Shown here in pieces: positions 9,469 to 21,506 of a DNA stretch of 64,000 nt (its first letter is position 1; each line of letters starts with the position of its first letter). The DNA comes from Marsupella aquatica. Taxonomy: Eukaryota > Marchantiophyta. The position numbers were made by a program, and so were the translations under genes. The stretch is from assembly GCA_973895155.1 (NCBI GenBank), contig OZ316899.1:7874001-7938000 (forward strand), in the 5' to 3' direction. Under the pieces are notes generated by a model, which worked only from the letters and a program-made list of their open reading frames with translations, did no database searches and was not told the origin of the DNA.

Positions 9469-12400
9469 ATAATAGGAAAAGGATGTCTCAAAGGTTTTCT
9501 AGGGGCGATGATGTGACCTTGACAATGGATGGTTACGACGTTGGAAATGGGACAGTTCAAAAGACAGATCCGCAAGAGAGTGTTCAAAATATTGTGCTGG
9601 GAGATAATCGAATTGGGGTTCTCATTGAGAAGGCCTTTGGTGAGACCAGGAAGCTCCCTTTTCCAATGCCTAGGGCGGAAAATCTTCATGATGCCATTGA
9701 CTCATGTGTCATTTGGGATATGTCATGTGCATATCGATCTGCGGATAAGATTACTCAAAAACGCATCAGTATTGGTAGTTGTTCGACTTGAAAAGATAAC
9801 AACATCCATAATTCTGCAAATGTACAGGAGGATGCTTCGACCACCCTAAGGCCAGGTGATGAGGTTGAAATGTTTATCTCTGGCCATTGTGTGGCCTTTG
9901 GAGTTGTTTTCAAGACTGATCCAATGGAGAGATGTCATAACATATTACTCGGTGAGTCTCGGGTTAGTGTAAAAATCACAGATGTGATTCATGGTAGTAA
10001 GACTTTACCTTACGCACATGGTGGAGCTGCAACAATTGAAGAGGCAAAGGGCTCCTGGGTTCTATGGGATGTGGCTGACGTCCACAATAAAGTATGGAAT
10101 GTTGATATCGATGGGAGCAACAAATCTTCCTCTAAGAAGCAGAAGGACAAGGCGGATTTTGTTTCACAGTCTTGTTCGGCAAACACCACAGACACTAAGT
10201 GTGACTATTTTCATCGGGCAAACTGGATGTGAGAGTTGGTTGAACTCTACACTGGTTTGGATCGAACCAAAATGGTTGCCACGGGAACGATCACTGTCCC
10301 TCAAGTGATGGCGGCAGTTGATGATGAAATTCTTGGTGATGACCATGTTGGGATTGTTGTGAAAGATGTCGTGGCAGCACAATACTTTCCCAACATCCAC
10401 AAGGGAGTAGTGAGTTTGATTCGATGGCGGATTGATTCAACAAAACTAGTTGCAAATGGAAAATTTTTGTCAGATATTTTGGTGGAAGGTTCTGAAAGGA
10501 TGGACTCAATGGATAGGGATGAACTCAATGCGGATGTAAGTGATAGAGGAGTACTGCGTTCAAGGCCCTACAATTTTAACAAGAGGAATCAAGTAGATCC
10601 AAATGAAAAGAAGAGGAGGTTGTTGGAAACCAAGGCAATTTCAAAAACAACAGAGGCGTCAATTGATGACGTGAAAAGAGAAAATTGTTGCAAGCAAAAA
10701 TGTTGTCTCATTATGCCAAGGGAAAACATCGAAGATATTAGGATGGAATTTCATGGGATGTCAAGCGAGTCAAAAACGTCACACATTTTCAACCTCTTTC
10801 ACTATAGAGAGGATGATGTTCGTGATAAGGGACACCATGTTCTTAAGGGTATGGTCGTATGCAGACATGCATTTGCAATTATCCATGGTTTTAGCCACAC
10901 CAAATATTATGATTACAAAAGGAGATATGTGGAGGGTTGCAAAATTGGGTTCCATGGCAATACGGGCTTGATGAAAACAAGGGCAAATACCTTGCATGCA
11001 CGAGCTCTGTTGGAGGCTTTTTTGACTCGAAATGCAGAGCCCATGCCTCATATGCCTTATGGAGGGGCACATGGGACAGACTCTATTGAGTACCGTCTTC
11101 CGGGGTGTTACAAAAAGCTAGAGATTCTGGAAGATGTGAGAACAAAGATGAAGGAAGAAGGGCTTCCTCCTGTCACAGAGAATACTCTCTACAAGATCTG
11201 GAGTAACTCATTTGCAAACTTCAGTTTTCATAAAGATGGTGCATTTGCCAAGTGTACTCTTTGTTGTGAATACAAAGACAGTTTGATGCGAGAAAGAAGG
11301 AAAAAAGAACGTGCTGAAATTGAAGAAAAACGAGCGCAACATCTTCGTGAGCAAATGTCACGTAGATATGTTTACTACGCTCATTGAGTGATGGCCAAAC
11401 AACACCCAGGAGAATATCTTTGCATTATTCACGACAAGATGGATCAAGCAAAGACATGGATTCCAAAAATGGTTAGTACTCCTAAATCTCTTTCGGGTCA
11501 TGGAATGCCGCTACCTATTGCTCTCACAGGGATGTTGACCCACGGGAGGGATCCAGGAGTTTATGCACACTTTAGTGTCACTGGCCTTTGGCCAGGAGAT
11601 GCCGATTTCACGGTGACATCCTTGGCTAAGTGTCTTCGAGACCTTGAAGAGTACAATGGAGACAAGACAGGTGACATGTTGGATGGCCTTCATTGGGAAC
11701 CTCACAGACCTTTCTTTCAAGCCCTACTTGACTTTGAAGCATTTTTGACGGGTTATTTGGAACCAAAGAATATACCGGTGAATAGGTATATTGGTTCTGA
11801 AGATGGAGCTGAGAGTCGGACTGAGACCGTCCCAAACCAGCAAGATGAGGATGATGGAGAAGACATGCAAGGAGAGCAAGGCAGTCCATCGTTCAAGCCC
11901 TTGCCAAGGCACCTAACATTGCAGATGGATAATTCAGCAAAGGACAACAAAAAACCAGACTGTCATGGCATTTTGTAGCGAGCTTGTGAGTAGAGGAGTA
12001 TTTGAAACTGTTCAAATGTCTTTTCTAATGGTTGGTCATACGCATGAAGATGTTGATGCACTCTTTTCAAAGGTATCATATCAAGTTCAGCACAAAGAAG
12101 TTGCAACCCTCCTTGCTCTTATGGCAGAGGTATGGGAATGCGAGAGCATTCATCCAGTTCCCAGATTGATACAAGAAGTTGCATCTTACAAAGAATATCT
12201 TCAAACTTTCAAGGTGAAAGATATTCAAGGTCACTCAAAACCTGTATCATTTCTTTTCTCTATGAGAGATAATGTACCAATATTTCAGTATAAGTCCCAT
12301 GTAAAGCAAGCTTGGGCTCCACTTGGTGGAAGGTGCATTTGGGCAACAGATCTGACAACAAATTCTCTTCTTTTACCAAGTGGAGAGCCCTTAGCTAAAT

Positions 12401-13245
12401 CCATTGGAGAGATACACAAAAAATCTGAAGAGATTATCCCATTTCTTAACAAGTACCTTGATTTTTTGAGAAGGAGTTGCACTGATGAGACATCTATAGC
12501 ATATAAGGAAAGATTTCCTCTTGTGAAATATTGGGAGAGAATTGTGGAGTTGTTGACAAATGGGCTCGCACTAGAAGGGGAGGGAAGTACTCAATTTCCC
12601 TTGGAAAACAGATTTTGGCCTAAGACTAACCACGGCACTGGTTACAAGGTCAACCAACCGGAACAAAGTGGTCCTCCAAGTGAAGATGAGGAGAATGCAG
12701 AGATGACGGCTCTTCAAAATGAGGTCTTGGAAGAGATGGAAGATCAGGCAGCACCATTTGTTGGATCTCGAGCTGAGAGAGAACAAGGACGATGGATTCC
12801 TTTACAAGATATTTGTGAAGGAAACTTTGTATTTCTTCGACCCAAGGATGACTGGGAGAATAAAAATGGTGGAGGTCATTTCTGGTTGGTGAGAGCTTTG
12901 GGTTTGGTGGACCCAAAGCATGAAGTCCCAACTACATCTTCAACAAACCCTTCTCTGCCTCGACAGTACGCTCCAATGTTCCCAGTTGAATGGTGGAGGC
13001 CTAAACACTCTAGTAAACTTGATGTGACTGAGAGTGCGCGGTATCTAAATTGTTTCATGTCCACTAAGACATGGGAACGAGATCCAGGGTTTGGTGAGAA
13101 TACTCAACATTGGCAGTATGCAAATTCTGCAATGTATGGTTTTAAATCTGGAATGAAAGAAGAAAACATGGCAGGCAGAGGTTTGAAGATCCCTCGAAAT
13201 GTTCTACAAACTGTCCAAAATTATCTTCAAAGGATGGACAAGTAG
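9469..13245 (+). pseudogene. Transposase with three tandem DUF8039-like domains and a GHTHEDVD core; decayed
   Basis: One reading frame runs from the acceptor at 9468 to about 11960 and is broken only by in-frame TGA at 9789, 10230 and 11385. A one-base shift in an A-run near 11960 then leads into the final frame (to 13245). Three DUF8039-like repeats come first (about 9500-9730, 9860-10080, 10236-10450), each with the G-T-V...LG-D-x-V-x-V...LP pattern. The core region has IIHDKMDQAKT, then LQMDNSAKDNK, then FLMVGHTHEDVDALFS. Their spacing resembles the D, D and D/E of RNase H-fold transposase-like proteins (DUF7869-like). A CxxC pair (KCTLCCEYK) lies between about 11250 and 11270. The C-terminal part holds a tryptophan-rich block. 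It would cut and join DNA of its own element. With three stops and one shift it is very likely dead. Confidence 0.7.
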
Positions 13246-13489
13246 ACTTAGTTGTTAGAAGCTATAATAATTAAATAGATAGTTACTAGTTTTTATGTAA
13301 CTAAGATAGTCACTCATTCAAACATAGTAATTTATGTACTAGTTATTTACTATTCTAATAGTTTTAATGTGATACTATCTCCTCATTTTCTAAACTTTTG
13401 ATCATTATAAATATGAATGTTTGCTTTTTCTACATAATTAAAAATGTTTTTCTATTCATTCCTTTCTTTTAAATGATTATAATAAGAGT
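13246..13489. other. AT-rich 3' flank, no gene seen
   Basis: This is AT-rich sequence following the transposase stop codon. It probably holds the polyadenylation region, but I see no decisive signal. Confidence 0.4.
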
Positions 13490-13830
13490 TGGTAGGCAAA
13501 TGTACACTTTTTAGGCCAAATGTACACTTTATTGCACTAAAAGTTACACTTTCTAGACCAAATGCACTTAAATGTACACTTGTTAAGCCAAATGTATGCA
13601 TTTTGCACTCAAATGTACACTTTCTAGGCCAAATGTACTCAAATGTACACTTTTAAAGCCAAATGTATCTATTTTGATGTTCAAATTTACACTTTTCATT
13701 GCCCAAATGTACACTCTTTAGGCCAATTGTAAACTTTTCTATCCCCAAATGTACACTTTTCATTGGCCAAATGTACACTTTTCCAAGCCCAAAAGTACAC
13801 TTTTCACTGCCCAAATGTACATAAATCAAA
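13490..13830. repeat. Array of AAATGTACACTTTT(TAGGCC) motifs
   Basis: More than a dozen copies of an AAATGTACACTTT core, often followed by TAGGCC or preceded by GCCC, at irregular spacing of about 20-30 bp. The same motif lies at 820-910 behind the other DUF8039-like fragment. It therefore marks the 3' side of this element family. Confidence 0.85.
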
Positions 13831-14125
13831 TAATAATACACTTTTAATGAATAGGCTGATAAATGCAATAGGATCTCTTGTACCCTGGCCATTAGAGTGT
13901 GTTTGTCTTCCGTAGTGACTAAATGCAAATGTAGATAGAATCATGTGAATTGTGTTACATTTTGACATTGACTTAGTCAGATCCAAGAAATACATGTACC
14001 AATTTTGAATTTGGTAAAAAAGATGAAAGATATGTTGTCATTTTATGAGTGACATGTATATTTCTGGATTCTGTATATATGTATGCAACAAGTGATTAAT
14101 GCCAAACTATGGATCTATGGTGATT

Positions 14126-14432
14126 GTCTATGATACTTGAATCTATTTTGTGTCATTTCAAATTAGTGTACATGGTATAGAAGAATGCATTGTGACCTAT
14201 CTTGCTGGTCTATGATGTTGAATCTGTTTTGAGTCATTTTATATTAGTGTACATGGTATAGAAGAATGCTTTGTGACCTATTATGCTGGTCTATGATGTT
14301 TGAATTTGTTTTGGGTCATTTTAGATTAGTGTACATGGTATAGAAGAATGCTTTGTGACCTATTGTGCTGGTCTATGATGTTTGAATCTGTCATTGCATA
14401 TAAGTGTACATGGTATAGAAGAAGGCTTTCTA
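14126..14432. repeat. 82-bp tandem repeat, about 3.7 copies
   Basis: Units begin with GTCTATGATG at 14126 (variant), 14208, 14289 and 14371. They contain TTAGTGTACATGGTATAGAAGAATGC. The last copy is truncated and diverged. The region 14433-15740 shows no supportable gene. It holds a GC hairpin with a T-run (15503-15530) and scattered GACT/AGTC words at 14740-14900. Confidence 0.85.
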
Positions 14433-15760
14433 AAACTCGATGTGTTCTAATGTTAGCATGGTGAATGGTGAGTTTATAGAGTGAGTGTACACAAAAGAAC
14501 ATGAATGGAATGTGTTAATTGTGCACAAGAGTCAGGTCATTCTAAGTAGTATAACGGGGTCTTCATCACTAGTTGACATGAAAGACTTATATAAACCCCA
14601 CACATGCAGTATCTCCTTTAGTCATTTTATGAACCCATCAAGTATTCTTAAAGACTACCCACTAACACCATTTTAGTTATTCCCAATGACTCACCCAAAC
14701 AGCCCATAAAAGACTGAAAATGACTCCCCAAAGCTACCCATACAAAGACTACAAACGACTGAAAATCCAATCTCTTGTACGACTAATCATGTGGTTCTAT
14801 AAAGGACTTAGTGGATTGTAGTGACAATAAATATGACTTACAGTCCTATAAAGGATTGTAGTCCAGCACAATCGTTTGCAAGTCCTAAACGGTGGTGAAT
14901 AGTTGTTTAATAGGGTCTAAATAGAGCCTGGTTTCTACTAGTGATAAGTAGTAGTGGCAAGCCATGGTGTTAGGGATTTTCACACACTTCCATCAAAGGC
15001 TTTGCAAATCTCAAGGAGAATTTCCCTTCTCTCCACTTATCTTATTTGTTTTTACAAAGTACTTTTCATGATCGGCCATCATCAGTATTATGTGTGCTCA
15101 GAGCACTTGTGCACTTTGTTCCATAGCATGTGCTAAAGGCACTTCCTCATTTGATATCATTTGCAAAATGGAACTCAAATAATCCAATGGATGCATATGA
15201 GGAGGGTGTACTTCTCTCCCCCTCAAATCTCAAATTCTTATTTGTATGCGCATTCTTCACCCATACAGGTCAGAGCTTGCACAGATGCTGTCGTCCCCTC
15301 CCACGAGTAGTGCTCAGTCTGGAGCCACGATTCCCTTCAGGTTGCAGAGTGCTGTGCGTAGCTCTGCCAGAGCATGGTTCATAAAGCAGCTAGAGCATTC
15401 AGGATCTTTGTACACTGTAAGCACTGTTTAGTGACTGAAGACTGTTTCGTAACATAGAATACCCCCGGGGTGCTTTGCCTAAGTCATCAGGGCAGGATAA
15501 GCGGCGCCGTTGCTTTGGCGGCGTTTTTTTACTTCTAGGGTAAGACCCCCAAGTCCCGTTTTTGGGGGCGGCCACCTATTTGGTGGTCCCCGACACCTCT
15601 GAAATATTTGACGAATGTGAAGTTTCATGTGGTATATTGGTCTGGGGGTTAGTCCCTCCTAGGACTAAGGATGCCCGATATCGGGTTATCCATTATGTTG
15701 GCTTTATTCCCCTATATCGACCAAGTTCCTCTTATGACACAGAGAGAGAGAGAGAGAGAG

Positions 15761-17326
15761 ACATGTTTTATAAAGTAGCAAAAAACACCCAGTCAAGGCC
15801 ACATCAAGAAGTTAATTTGTCCATACATACAGTATGTCTAAGTCCTACAGTAGGGTCTGGGAGGAGTCCTGGATAGATAAGCATTACACCTTATAGTCCA
15901 AGTCAGAAAACTTCATATATTGCCGGTGACAAATGGTAGAGTAAGTTCACAGAAGTACAGTGAAAAGTTCTGACGGAGAATATTGGTAAAAAAAAGGTTA
16001 CTACTCATACAACCCTCAATTTGTTAACAGGACAGGTCTCCAAATAGCTTACTCAAAGCGTAGTGGCAGGTGCTGCAATTGGAAGTACAACGTAAAACAA
16101 GGGATAGAAATAACTAATGATAGAAGTAACAAGTGTCAGAAATAACCAGGATTTGTTTATAAAAAAACTTTTCATAGAGTAATAGGTAGATAGATCTCAA
16201 TGCCAGGGGTATAGAAAGAAGGATTACTCTATCAAGTCAACAAAAAACAATTTCTTGGAGATACTAGTGGTGTGGATAGGAACGAATTGCTGCAGTGTTA
16301 GGAACAAAAATAATTATTAATAGTTAGCATGGTTAGTATACGACATATATGTAGCTTGTTAGAACAAGCATATAGCTCTAAGCAGAGCTCTATGCATGGA
16401 CCATTGGTGCATCAAATCGGTTAGTCTTACAGACAGAAGTAGACCATAAACCATAACTGACATGTAGTTGACTTGACTACATTGCAAGCCCCAGGTCCGT
16501 CATTCAGCCCCCGTCCCTGGGGTGAATCAAGTCAATTAACTGACAAATTCATGCTATATGTTTCTGTTACCAAGATGCCCAGGCGGTTATATCAGTTATG
16601 GGCTAGACTAAGCTATTCATGAAATATAACAAAAAAGGAATCAATATGAGAAGAGCGGTACCTGTTGAGCGCGCGCCATAGTTGTGGTGGACAGGAAAGG
16701 AATCTTACACAAGTGTGCCCTGGACTGCTCAGAAAGTAACCCTATAGGGAAAAGAAAGAAATGCTAGTGGTAAAGGACAAAAGAGCAGTGTGGGGCAGAG
16801 TGCTAATGGTGAGAGATGCAAAGGACAAAAGCATAGAGTGGGGCAGAGTACCAATGGTAAGAGATAAGGGAGCAGAGTGACAGTGGGAGGAGATGAACAG
16901 CACCTGAGCCAGTCATTCAGCGTGGGGGATGAAGATGCTCAGAAGAATGCTTACGCAGAGAGGGGAGGTATCATGCAAAAGGAATGTTGAAGAACTGTGC
17001 GTCAGAACCAGTGGTGACTGTCTATTTTATAAGGATAAAAGTGTTGGTAGGGCATCTTACGTAAGAAGGGAGAGAAGTTGTTTTTAGGTTTTTAGTTTTT
17101 AGGCGTACGGTAGCCGTTAGATCTAGGTTGAATTTAAATAAGTGGTGTAGATGTATAGATCTAAGTGTCTCTTGCGTAAGGTGAGCAATACGTACTTAGA
17201 TATTATTTTCATGAGTATGTATGGTTTAGTATTAGTATTTTAATGGGTATATTTTAGAGAGAATCATAGAGTTGCGGTACAAGGTGCTTAACTAAGACAA
17301 ATTTATATTGAATGGGTCATCTTGTA
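15761..17326 (-). repeat. Pseudo-LTR, downstream copy
   Basis: This copy starts ACATGTTTTATAAAG and ends GGTCATCTTGTA on the plus strand. It contains a hairpin ATTCAGCCCC / GGGGTGAAT near 16502-16527. It has no open frame worth calling. It is nearly identical to 21507-23077. Confidence 0.9.
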
Positions 17327-17330
17327 AAAA

Positions 17331-17349
17331 AAGAGAGAGAGAGAGAGAG
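17331..17349. repeat. GA microsatellite at element junction
   Basis: A short run of GA follows an A-run directly at the inner end of the downstream pseudo-LTR. Confidence 0.8.
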
Positions 17350-17376
17350 TCCCAGCACCATAAACCCGTGGTAGAG

Positions 17377-17435
17377 GCATTCCCCTGAGGTGAGTGTGGT
17401 ATGCACTCACCCCGGAAGGGGAATGCATACCACAC
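17377..17435 (-). ncRNA. Bistable hairpin in the 3' UTR of the Penelope-like element
   Basis: Two alternative folds share bases. Fold one is nested: arms GCATTCCCC (17377-17385) and GGGGAATGC (17418-17426) enclose arms GGTGAGTG (17389-17396) and CACTCACC (17404-17411). Fold two pairs GTGTGGTATGCA (17394-17405) with TGCATACCACAC (17424-17435). Placement just after the reverse transcriptase stop suggests a template-recognition structure. It lacks a CUGAUGA core, so it is not a recognisable hammerhead ribozyme. The role is inferred. Confidence 0.5.
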
Positions 17436-17459
17436 TCGCTTCATTCTCAGATTTCAATC

Positions 17460-19650
17460 TCACTTTCTCTTAATGATACGAAGACAGACCCGATGATTGA
17501 TTTGTTCGTCTAGTAATCGACATAGTTCTACGATGGGGAATCGAATACCAGGGAATGTATTTCTAGAGCAAAGTTTCAGAATAATTCTATCTAAGCGTGC
17601 TTCCTGAAATCCATTTTTCACAAGAGTGGATTTTAGGATATGAATTTCAGCTAATGCAAGGATTGCGCTGCTAGACATATAGAGGATGGGTACTACCTGA
17701 GAGATGGAGATGTTATAAGATTGCAGCACAGGCCGGTTAGATCGAAGCTGGATATACTGTTGGAAGGGAAAGGGGAGAAGTCGTCTTTTATCAAACTTGG
17801 TTGTCTCAAAAAGTCCGGAATGCCGATCTAAGATGTTGATTTGGACGTTGAGAAAATGTCCAGCTGTTCCGAGGGCGGGTTCATTAGGTACATGCTCATC
17901 TATTTCTGATTGTAAGCTGACTACTTGTAATGGATAGATCCAGTATGGATTAGAAGTAGTCCGTGGTTCCATAGGATCCAGGAATCTAAGTATGTTTGGG
18001 TTGTTGATGATGCAGAAGTCGTTGATGTATCTGTATGTATCTTTGAAGAGTGGTAGTAGATGGTGACACTTTAATCTCGCTAGTCGTTGCATAAACCAAA
18101 ATTCATAAGAGACAAAATAAAAATTACACCATTGTGGGGAGCAGGAGAAGCCCATCGGGATGCCAGTAGCTTGTCGCCAAACTTGATCCCCAAGTCTGAT
18201 AAAACAGTTTGCGATCAGCCAAGACTGTAGTGCCAAAAAACGATCCAGTGTGAATTCAATCCAGCATGAGGTGCCAGGTGCTTGCCGACTCCAACGTGAT
18301 TCAGTGGCAAGCCCGGATGTAGTATTGATGCGTACCCATAATTTCTCCTCTTGGCGAAGGGAGCAGTTGTGATGTTCGAAGGCAATTTTAGCGATGTGAC
18401 AAAGGGCCGAAGGTAGATTATCTTCACCAACTAAAGGGATGGATTCATAGCATCGAGTTATGTCTGCCACAAAAAAATTGTGAATTGTAGAGGGAAGGTT
18501 TAGAGTGAATTCGTAAAGAGAATCGATAACCCCAAAAAAGGAAGTCTGGATATGAAAGAATGTACGTAGGAATTCTATCTGTTTGAAGGCCCAGGCTTTG
18601 AGTTCTAGCGAGATGCAGTTTAATATCTGTGTGATGATACTAGTAGGTCCAGAGAAGATGCAGCGGGACGCATTGGTTATCCATCTATATTTATGTTTAT
18701 GTAGTTTGTAAGAAGCCATAATATATGGTAGGCCGGCGTATTGGAAAGTAATTTCGGGGATCAGTTGTTCGAGCTGTTCTTGGCAAGTATGCGTGACTTC
18801 CTCCAATGAGCGAGTGTCGAATATGAAGTCATCCCCTTGGAGCCGGTGTAGAGCTTGCTCCTGAATGTGTTGGATGCATAGGATACATATGTTGTTGGCA
18901 GCTTTGTCCAGCCCTGAAAAGAAGAAGTGATCTAATAGGAAACGTAATTCGGATAGTGCTGCCGGGAAAGACCTCCAGATTGATGTCGTTGGTGGTGACC
19001 GATGTTACGTTGTGCGCCCGTTTGCCAAAACGTGTAGCAGATGTTAGGGAGCAGGTGACTACCAGTGTTGATGTCGGATTCCTCCATATCGAGAGCAGGT
19101 CCGAGCATCCGCCAAGCATGAATGATTTTGGAAAGCGCATCAGTAAACTTCGTAGGTTGGGGAATTATGTGATTGAGACCAAAGGATAGCGAAGTTCGAA
19201 GTAGTTTATCATGGATGATGTCCAGATTGGTCATTCGTACATGGCTGGAACCTGGTGTTTTCACTAAATGAAATTCATTGCTAGTCAGTGGATCTAAGAA
19301 TATTTTAAATCTGTTAAACTGACAGGCACAAGTTTCGCTATCAGTAGTCAAGGAGGAAATGCTGAAGTTACAGAATACCATAGTAGGATGATAGCAAAGT
19401 GTAGATACAGTGTCCATGTATTTCCATCCAAAACAAATGTCTTCGAGTGCAGGAATAAGTGCATTCAGTTGGCACAGTTCAAGACACTCCGTAAAAATAC
19501 GCCGAAGAGGTAACCATTTGAAAGATCTGTTTGTGTATAACAGATGAATAAATTGTAGAGAAGAACGATCCCGACTGCGTGTTATCGTATGTCGGCCATG
19601 CGGCAGTTGGAGAAGGTGTCGGTCTTCTAGGAATGTAGATATACATACGT
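17460..19650 (-). pseudogene. Penelope-type reverse transcriptase, frameshifted and with D-to-N in the YxDD motif
   Basis: The C-terminal frame runs from about 19003 to 17460. The N-terminal part continues in another frame (about 19650-18990), giving some 730 residues with one frameshift. Visible landmarks in order are LLRTSLSFGLNHIIPQP (N-terminal RT extension), LPYIMASYKLHKHKYRWI (fingers), VADITRCYESIPL (motif A, catalytic Asp present), ATGIPMGFSCSPQW (motif B, like GIPMGTNCAP of Penelope-like enzymes) and YRYINDFCIINNP (motif C). In motif C the first Asp of YxDD is Asn (codon AAC). The enzyme would copy the element's RNA at a nicked target. The frameshift and the lost catalytic Asp suggest this copy is inactive. 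Confidence 0.7.
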
Positions 19651-19886
19651 GTGTTAGATAATGTAGTGTAAGGAGATATAGATAGATGATTGCAGGGATT
19701 TACGATGTGTAGTTGCCATATTGCAGAAGCGTTGGTTCAAAAATAAATCATAATAATCCTAGAGATAAGAAGCGCAGTTTCATCGAAGCTGGTGCTAAGA
19801 CATGCTATTGAAAACAAAGCAAGTAAGATTTATGCTCCACTATGGGTCATTGTGAACAATTTGATGGTATGCTAAAGCGACTACTT

Positions 19887-21389
19887 TTAAACATCGTTGA
19901 AGTTCATGTTACGGCGAGGCAGGGGTGATTGCCCGATGGAGGATCCCGCATTGCTGGACAGTGCTTTATTGGGAACTTTGTTGTTCTGGAATCGCGGACG
20001 TGATCCAGGTGCCGATTGGGGAGTGTTGGGTTGCCATGAATAGTTGTCGCGTCCACGTCCACATTGGGGAGTTTGGTTCGCATAGAAGCTCCTATGATTA
20101 CCAAATTCAACAAATGGGGAATTGCCATTGAGATTCCATTTGCGTTTGGGCGTTGGATCTTGCTCTGAAAATTCTCCCGGTTTGATGAGCATTTCGATGA
20201 TACGAGCTCCTTTAGCATCCCCATGATTGGCGAGTAGTTGTGCCGAGGGATCCCAAAGTTGCTCACCAGCTGCTTCTAGTAAGAGTTGTCTAGTAAAAAA
20301 GAATGCTACCTGATCCAATACCACACGGCGTGCTTCTCCTCCTAAGAAGCTCATCATAAGAATGAGTCGAGCCTGTATAGACGATGCAGCAAAGAATAAC
20401 TCAAGATGATTAGCCATGTACCATATAGCATGATCGAACCATATGATCTGGCCAGTGCAGCCACCTTTAGACGTAGAGTTGCAGGAGCATCGAAGGAAAG
20501 GTCGATGCCAGTTCCAGAGTTTGGTTTTGTGTTCCTGTGAAGAACGGGAGGAATTGGTGACGAAGTTACCGCGGATCTTAGCACCAACTGCCATGGTACA
20601 TTTATATTTGGGAGCACCAAATATCATCATGGGCCAATTAGTTGATAAATTGGGGGAGGTTTCGATCCAGGAAAAGCCGCGGAGAGCATGCTCTTTGCAG
20701 ACTTTGATCTCTTCAGTAGACAAAGAAGCCCAAGACTTCCACATACCAAGTGAGATAGGCGCCAGATTGTTGATGTTGGGGATCCGCCACATGCAGCAGT
20801 CTACTTTAGCCGATTCCCATTCGAGAAAACGTGGGGGATTATTGGGAATAAACGGCTCCCCGTCCTGCTTGGAATCGTCCAGCTCTTTCTGTGATGTCTG
20901 TACCCCATCGATAGCCTCGTCAAAGGCCATGCGTTCCTCCGATAACCAAGCAGTGTTGAGTAGAGGGTTTTCGCGAAGCTTTGAAGCAACATCGGCCGTT
21001 GGTGAAGAAGAACGATTGTCATTTGTGTTTAGAACACTTGGTGTATAGGCGAGCATGCGTGCAAGCTTACGACTAGTGGTGCGGGATGTTTCTAGTTCGT
21101 CTTCATCAATGCTTTCAAAAGTATCTAGTGAGCTAATGAGGGAATCGAGTTTAGTCAAAGCAGCCTCAGTGCTGATACAGCCAACAGCCTGGTAGACAGT
21201 AAACCATTCATTGATCCCTAAAACATGCAGAAGTAACTGAGCTGGTGCTTCGTCCACTCCACGATTCATTACTTCCCGATCATGTGTCTGGATGGCGGTA
21301 TGAATTTCAGTTTGGCGAATAGAGGCCAGTGTGGCTTGGATTGCCATGTTACATGGGCGAGGAAGGTCATTATCATATCCTAGAGACAA
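19887..21389 (-). CDS. Gag-like ORF1 of the Penelope-like element
   Basis: An uninterrupted frame of 500 residues lies upstream of the reverse transcriptase. The N-terminal half is helical and acidic. The middle has a cysteine-containing block around the words CCMWRIPNI, CKEHALRGFSWIE and RCSCNSTSKGGCTG, which could bind zinc. The C-terminal 100 residues are rich in N, P, R, Q and G with RG and RPRF words, as in RNA-binding nucleocapsid tails. I do not recognise a named family. Position and composition suggest a particle or RNA-binding protein. The first codons around 21389 are plausible but unproven as the start. It is intact, unlike its neighbour. Confidence 0.55.
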   Translation of the reverse strand: MSLGYDNDLPRPCNMAIQATLASIRQTEIHTAIQTHDREVMNRGVDEAPAQLLLHVLGINEWFTVYQAVGCISTEAALTKLDSLISSLDTFESIDEDELETSRTTSRKLARMLAYTPSVLNTNDNRSSSPTADVASKLRENPLLNTAWLSEERMAFDEAIDGVQTSQKELDDSKQDGEPFIPNNPPRFLEWESAKVDCCMWRIPNINNLAPISLGMWKSWASLSTEEIKVCKEHALRGFSWIETSPNLSTNWPMMIFGAPKYKCTMAVGAKIRGNFVTNSSRSSQEHKTKLWNWHRPFLRCSCNSTSKGGCTGQIIWFDHAIWYMANHLELFFAASSIQARLILMMSFLGGEARRVVLDQVAFFFTRQLLLEAAGEQLWDPSAQLLANHGDAKGARIIEMLIKPGEFSEQDPTPKRKWNLNGNSPFVEFGNHRSFYANQTPQCGRGRDNYSWQPNTPQSAPGSRPRFQNNKVPNKALSSNAGSSIGQSPLPRRNMNFNDV

Positions 21390-21506
21390 AAGTTCCCGTG
21401 ACCAGCGTTTCTGTGAGCAGACAGTACATCAATGTATGGGATTAGTATCTATCTTGATAGTGGTCCTCCAAATCCAATCAGAGGAGTGGAATAAAGTTAG
21501 AGAGAG

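Noticed and set aside
8756-9516. Open frames with VQVWIGMVR-like or DGPSPNLDWDG-like repeats
   Set aside because: Also products of the 27-bp array ahead of a splice acceptor. No start context or family match.
15503-15530. Bacterial-type intrinsic terminator (GC hairpin then T run)
   Set aside because: The window is eukaryotic with introns and retroelements, so a rho-independent terminator has no meaning here.
17377-17435. Hammerhead ribozyme
   Set aside because: The stems look suggestive, but no CUGAUGA and GAAA core in the right places on either strand.
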